Part shown: one piece after another, positions 6,242 to 8,275 of the stretch
Position numbering within the stretch: position 1 is the stretch's first letter
Layout: every line of letters starts with the position of its first letter
Assembly: GCA_945906015.1 (NCBI GenBank)
Contig: CAMDQV010000078.1
Location: forward strand, 1 to 8,275
DNA length: 8,275 nucleotides
Direction of reading: 5' to 3'
Source: Pedobacter schmidteae
GTDB lineage: Bacteria; Bacteroidota; Bacteroidia; Sphingobacteriales; Sphingobacteriaceae
Position numbers and translations under genes: made by a program
Notes under the pieces: generated by a model
Told to the model about the DNA's origin: nothing
Database searches by the model: none
What the model saw: only the letters and a program-made list of their open reading frames with translations

Positions 6242-7487
6242 AGCTGCCATCAGTTTTATTTTCTTTACCTTATTGCTTGATGTCATTGGGCTTGGTTTAA
6301 TCATACCGGTATTTCCTCAGCTGATTGCTGAATTAGTTGGTGGAAACATGAGTACAGCTTCGCAATGGAGCGGACTTCTAACTTTTGCTTACGCCATAAC
6401 CCAGTTCGTATTTGCTCCGGTAATTGGTAATTTGAGTGATCAGTATGGCCGTAGGCCGGTATTGTTATTATCTCTTTTTGGTTTTGGCATCGACTATATT
6501 TTCCTTTCATTGGCGCCAACTATCTGGTGGTTATTTATTGGAAGAATTATTGCAGGGGTATTTGGGGCAAGTTTTACAACAGCTACCGCTTACATCGCTG
6601 ATATTAGTACCCCTGAAACTCGCTCCAAAAATTTTGGAATGGTAGGGGCGGCATTTGGATTAGGTTTTATTATTGGTCCGGGTCTGGGGGGCTTATTAGG
6701 TGAATTAGGTCCCAGAGTTCCATTTATTGCAGCCGGAATACTCACGTTCGTGAATATGATCTATGGCTACTTTGTTTTACCTGAATCGCTTTCAAAAGAA
6801 CACCGCAGGCCATTTGAGTGGAAGCGGGCTAATCCAATGGGCTCATTGCTGCAGCTAAAGAAATATAAAGGTGTTGGTGGTTTAATCTTTGCCTTTTTTC
6901 TGTTATATATCGGGGGGCATGCGGTACAAAGCACCTGGACATTTGTAAATATTGAAAAATTTAATTGGAGCAAATCCTTTATGGGTCTATCTCTTACATT
7001 TGTTGGTATTCTTATTGCATCAGTTCAGGGCGGACTGATTCGTTATACCACTCCAAAATTTGGTGAACAGAAGAGCATATACATTGGCTTAGGCCTCTAT
7101 GCCTTCGGGCTGCTATTATTTTCTTTTGCCACCGAAGGCTGGATGATGTTTGTTTTTCTGGTTCCATATTGCCTGGGGGGCATAGCCGGACCTGCTTTAC
7201 AATCAATTATTTCTGGCAATGTTCCCAAAAATGAACAGGGTGAATTACAGGGAGCCCTTACCAGTGTAATGAGTGTTACTTCAATCATCGGACCTCTGTT
7301 AATGACCAATCTTTTTGCCTGGTTTACCAGGCCTGAAGCAAGTGTAAAGTTTGCTGCTGCTCCTTTTCTCGCTGGATCTGTTTTTATGCTGGCAAGTGCG
7401 ATATTGGCAGCCAAGACCATGAAGAAGGATTCATTCTTAAATAGAAGATCAGAAATAGATGATGAACCCTTAAATCCGGTTCATTGA
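6225..7487 (+). CDS. TetA-like MFS drug:H+ antiporter (TCR/Tet family, DHA1)
   Basis: The 420-residue inner-membrane protein has the 12-helix DHA1 layout of the TCR/Tet group. Helix one reads L-L-L-D19-V-I-G-L-G-L-I-I-P28, with D19 at the place of the TetA helix-1 aspartate. The loop 2-3 motif A is complete (G68-N-L-S-D72-Q-Y-G-R-R-P78). The helix-5 antiporter motif appears as G-F-I-I-G-P-G-L-G-G, and the second half contains G-G-I-A-G-P-A-L-Q-S and Q-G-E-L-Q-G-A-L, both typical of TetA relatives. Members export tetracyclines or other hydrophobic drugs in exchange for protons. Chromosomal Bacteroidota homologues often have no proven substrate, so resistance should not be assumed. No TetR-type repressor gene is adjacent. 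The gene is monocistronic, with a likely promoter at 6116 and a convergent gene 24 bases after its stop. Confidence 0.88.
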   Translation: MSEPRKAAISFIFFTLLLDVIGLGLIIPVFPQLIAELVGGNMSTASQWSGLLTFAYAITQFVFAPVIGNLSDQYGRRPVLLLSLFGFGIDYIFLSLAPTIWWLFIGRIIAGVFGASFTTATAYIADISTPETRSKNFGMVGAAFGLGFIIGPGLGGLLGELGPRVPFIAAGILTFVNMIYGYFVLPESLSKEHRRPFEWKRANPMGSLLQLKKYKGVGGLIFAFFLLYIGGHAVQSTWTFVNIEKFNWSKSFMGLSLTFVGILIASVQGGLIRYTTPKFGEQKSIYIGLGLYAFGLLLFSFATEGWMMFVFLVPYCLGGIAGPALQSIISGNVPKNEQGELQGALTSVMSVTSIIGPLLMTNLFAWFTRPEASVKFAAAPFLAGSVFMLASAILAAKTMKKDSFLNRRSEIDDEPLNPVH

Positions 7488-7511
7488 CCCAAATAATACC
7501 CTGATTTTATG

Positions 7512-8105
7512 TTAGTTTTTTTGCGGTGGGCTGATCATGATATGTGCGCGATGAGTTCCCGGATCCATGATCCATGGCATCCCCGCGCTGCTTGGCTTTA
7601 ATGGCAATCCAGTGCTTTCTGCGGTTGCATAAGGCACGTAGATTACATACCTCAGGTAACCATCCTTCACAGTGCCAGCTAGCGCATCAAAATTCTCTGC
7701 CTTGGCAGTATAAACATATAAACTTGTTGGTTGTTTCGGCATTTTCAGCTTTCCTGATAATGCTTCTGCATCTCTAATATCTGAAACTTCTTTTGGAGTT
7801 TTTCCAGCCATTTTTAAGTCACGACCCCGTTTCATGAATGGTTCAAGGTCTTTATGGTAACATGCAACATTTAAACCGGGGATCTTAGGATCGTCGGCCA
7901 GGCAGATCATCTCATTTTTCCCTTTTGTCAATACAATAAAATCACCTTTTTCAGTATACCCATAAACACTTGCATCATCTCGCTTGTCTATTGGAGCCGC
8001 TAAAAGTGCTGTTTGAATCTGAACCGAGCTTGATGGAATAGTGGTTTGTGCCGCGCTTGTAAGCCCCAGACCTAAAAGTGCTATCGATAAAAAACTTGTT
8101 TTCAT
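7512..8105 (-). CDS. Secreted protein of unknown function
   Basis: The 197-residue product begins with a clear Sec signal peptide (K2, hydrophobic 5-16, likely cut after S-A-A-Q20), so the mature form should be periplasmic or released. I do not recognise a named family. Visible features are two cysteines (C68 in M-I-C-L-A-D-D-P and C82 in V-A-C-Y-H-K-D-L) that could form a disulphide, a basic stretch F-M-K-R-G-R-D (90-96), and a compact C-terminal block M-P-W-I-M-D-P-G-T-H-R-A-H-I-M-I (176-191) with two histidines that looks like a conserved core. There are no membrane helices beyond the signal and no lipobox. It converges with the efflux gene with a 24-base gap and no evident shared terminator. 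Its upstream region faces a possible gene beyond the window edge. Confidence 0.75.
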   Translation of the reverse strand: MKTSFLSIALLGLGLTSAAQTTIPSSSVQIQTALLAAPIDKRDDASVYGYTEKGDFIVLTKGKNEMICLADDPKIPGLNVACYHKDLEPFMKRGRDLKMAGKTPKEVSDIRDAEALSGKLKMPKQPTSLYVYTAKAENFDALAGTVKDGYLRYVIYVPYATAESTGLPLKPSSAGMPWIMDPGTHRAHIMISPPQKN

Positions 8106-8182
8106 AAGGTGTTTATTTAAATTAATAGTTGGAGTCTTTTTAATAATATTAGCAATTTTATTCAGAATAGCAAAATATGCAG

Positions 8183-8224
8183 ATTAGTTTGTTAAGCCTG
8201 TACTTTGTAAGTCTTCAAACTAAT
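8183..8224. repeat. 9-bp inverted repeat with 24-base spacer, possible operator
   Basis: ATTAGTTTG (8183-8191) is the exact reverse complement of CAAACTAAT (8216-8224); AAG (8194-8196) and CTT (8213-8215) extend the pairing beyond a two-base bulge. It lies in the 170-base non-coding end of the window, upstream of the secreted-protein gene and of whatever follows. Each arm reads TTAGTTTG in its own direction, one mismatch from the -7 box TAnnTTTG. An operator or divergent promoter pair is a guess. Confidence 0.4.
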
Positions 8225-8275
8225 GTTCACCAGAGATAGTTAAAATTAAGTCATAAATTTAATCTTTGCAACAGG

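Noticed and set aside
7097..7420. 107-codon minus-strand frame inside the TetA-like gene
   Set aside because: Its apparent hydrophobic stretches are the complement of membrane-helix codons; there is no independent support.
7488..7511. Bidirectional terminator between the converging efflux and secreted-protein genes
   Set aside because: No hairpin of useful length is visible in the 24-base gap or just beside it.
8250..8275. AATCTTTGCA at the right edge as a promoter for a downstream gene
   Set aside because: The box has one mismatch to TAnnTTTG, no TTG at the -33 distance, and the downstream gene is outside the window.

Overview
The window reads as a chromosomal stretch from a Bacteroidota bacterium, most likely Sphingobacteriales (Pedobacter-like). 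This is inferred from A/T-rich intergenic DNA, mostly starts without a Shine-Dalgarno sequence, a DUF3810-type membrane metalloprotease, a lipoprotein Gfo/Idh-like protein with the 'Oxidoreduct_C' layout, and a TAnnTTTG-type -7 promoter element. No tRNA, rRNA, CRISPR array, insertion sequence, phage gene or replication origin was seen.

Left part (1-4401), all plus strand: a 42-codon piece resembling the C-terminus of a Gfo/Idh/MocA oxidoreductase lies directly behind a cluster of stop codons and looks like a gene remnant. It is followed by an intact Tat-exported Gfo/Idh/MocA oxidoreductase (210-1559), a strong hairpin terminator (1570-1602), an ACS-type MFS organic-anion/sugar-acid transporter (1724-2998) and, 2 bases later, a lipoprotein with an oxidoreductase fold (3001-4401). 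Together these look like a small catabolic module: two exported oxidoreductase-fold proteins act on a sugar or sugar derivative outside the cytoplasm, and the permease imports the product. The substrate cannot be read from the sequence.

Middle part (4390-6058): a minus-strand DUF3810 membrane zincin-like protein converges on the lipoprotein gene and overlaps it by 12 bases. A rho-independent terminator for the plus-strand operon is embedded in the 3' coding end of the DUF3810 gene. A divergent MaoC/NodN-like (R)-hydratase-type gene follows across a 109-base A/T-rich spacer.

Right part (6059-8275): a chromosomal TetA-like (DHA1) MFS drug:H+ antiporter gene has a probable Bacteroidota -7 box upstream and a 27-codon reading frame overlapping its start. 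A convergent gene encodes a secreted protein of unknown function. The last 170 bases are non-coding as far as can be seen and hold a 9-bp inverted repeat with a 24-base spacer, possibly regulatory for a gene beyond the window.

Nothing here is clearly an undescribed system. The strongest candidates for a second look are the exported oxidoreductase/permease module, its degenerate nucleotide-binding loop, and the oxidoreductase remnant beside it.
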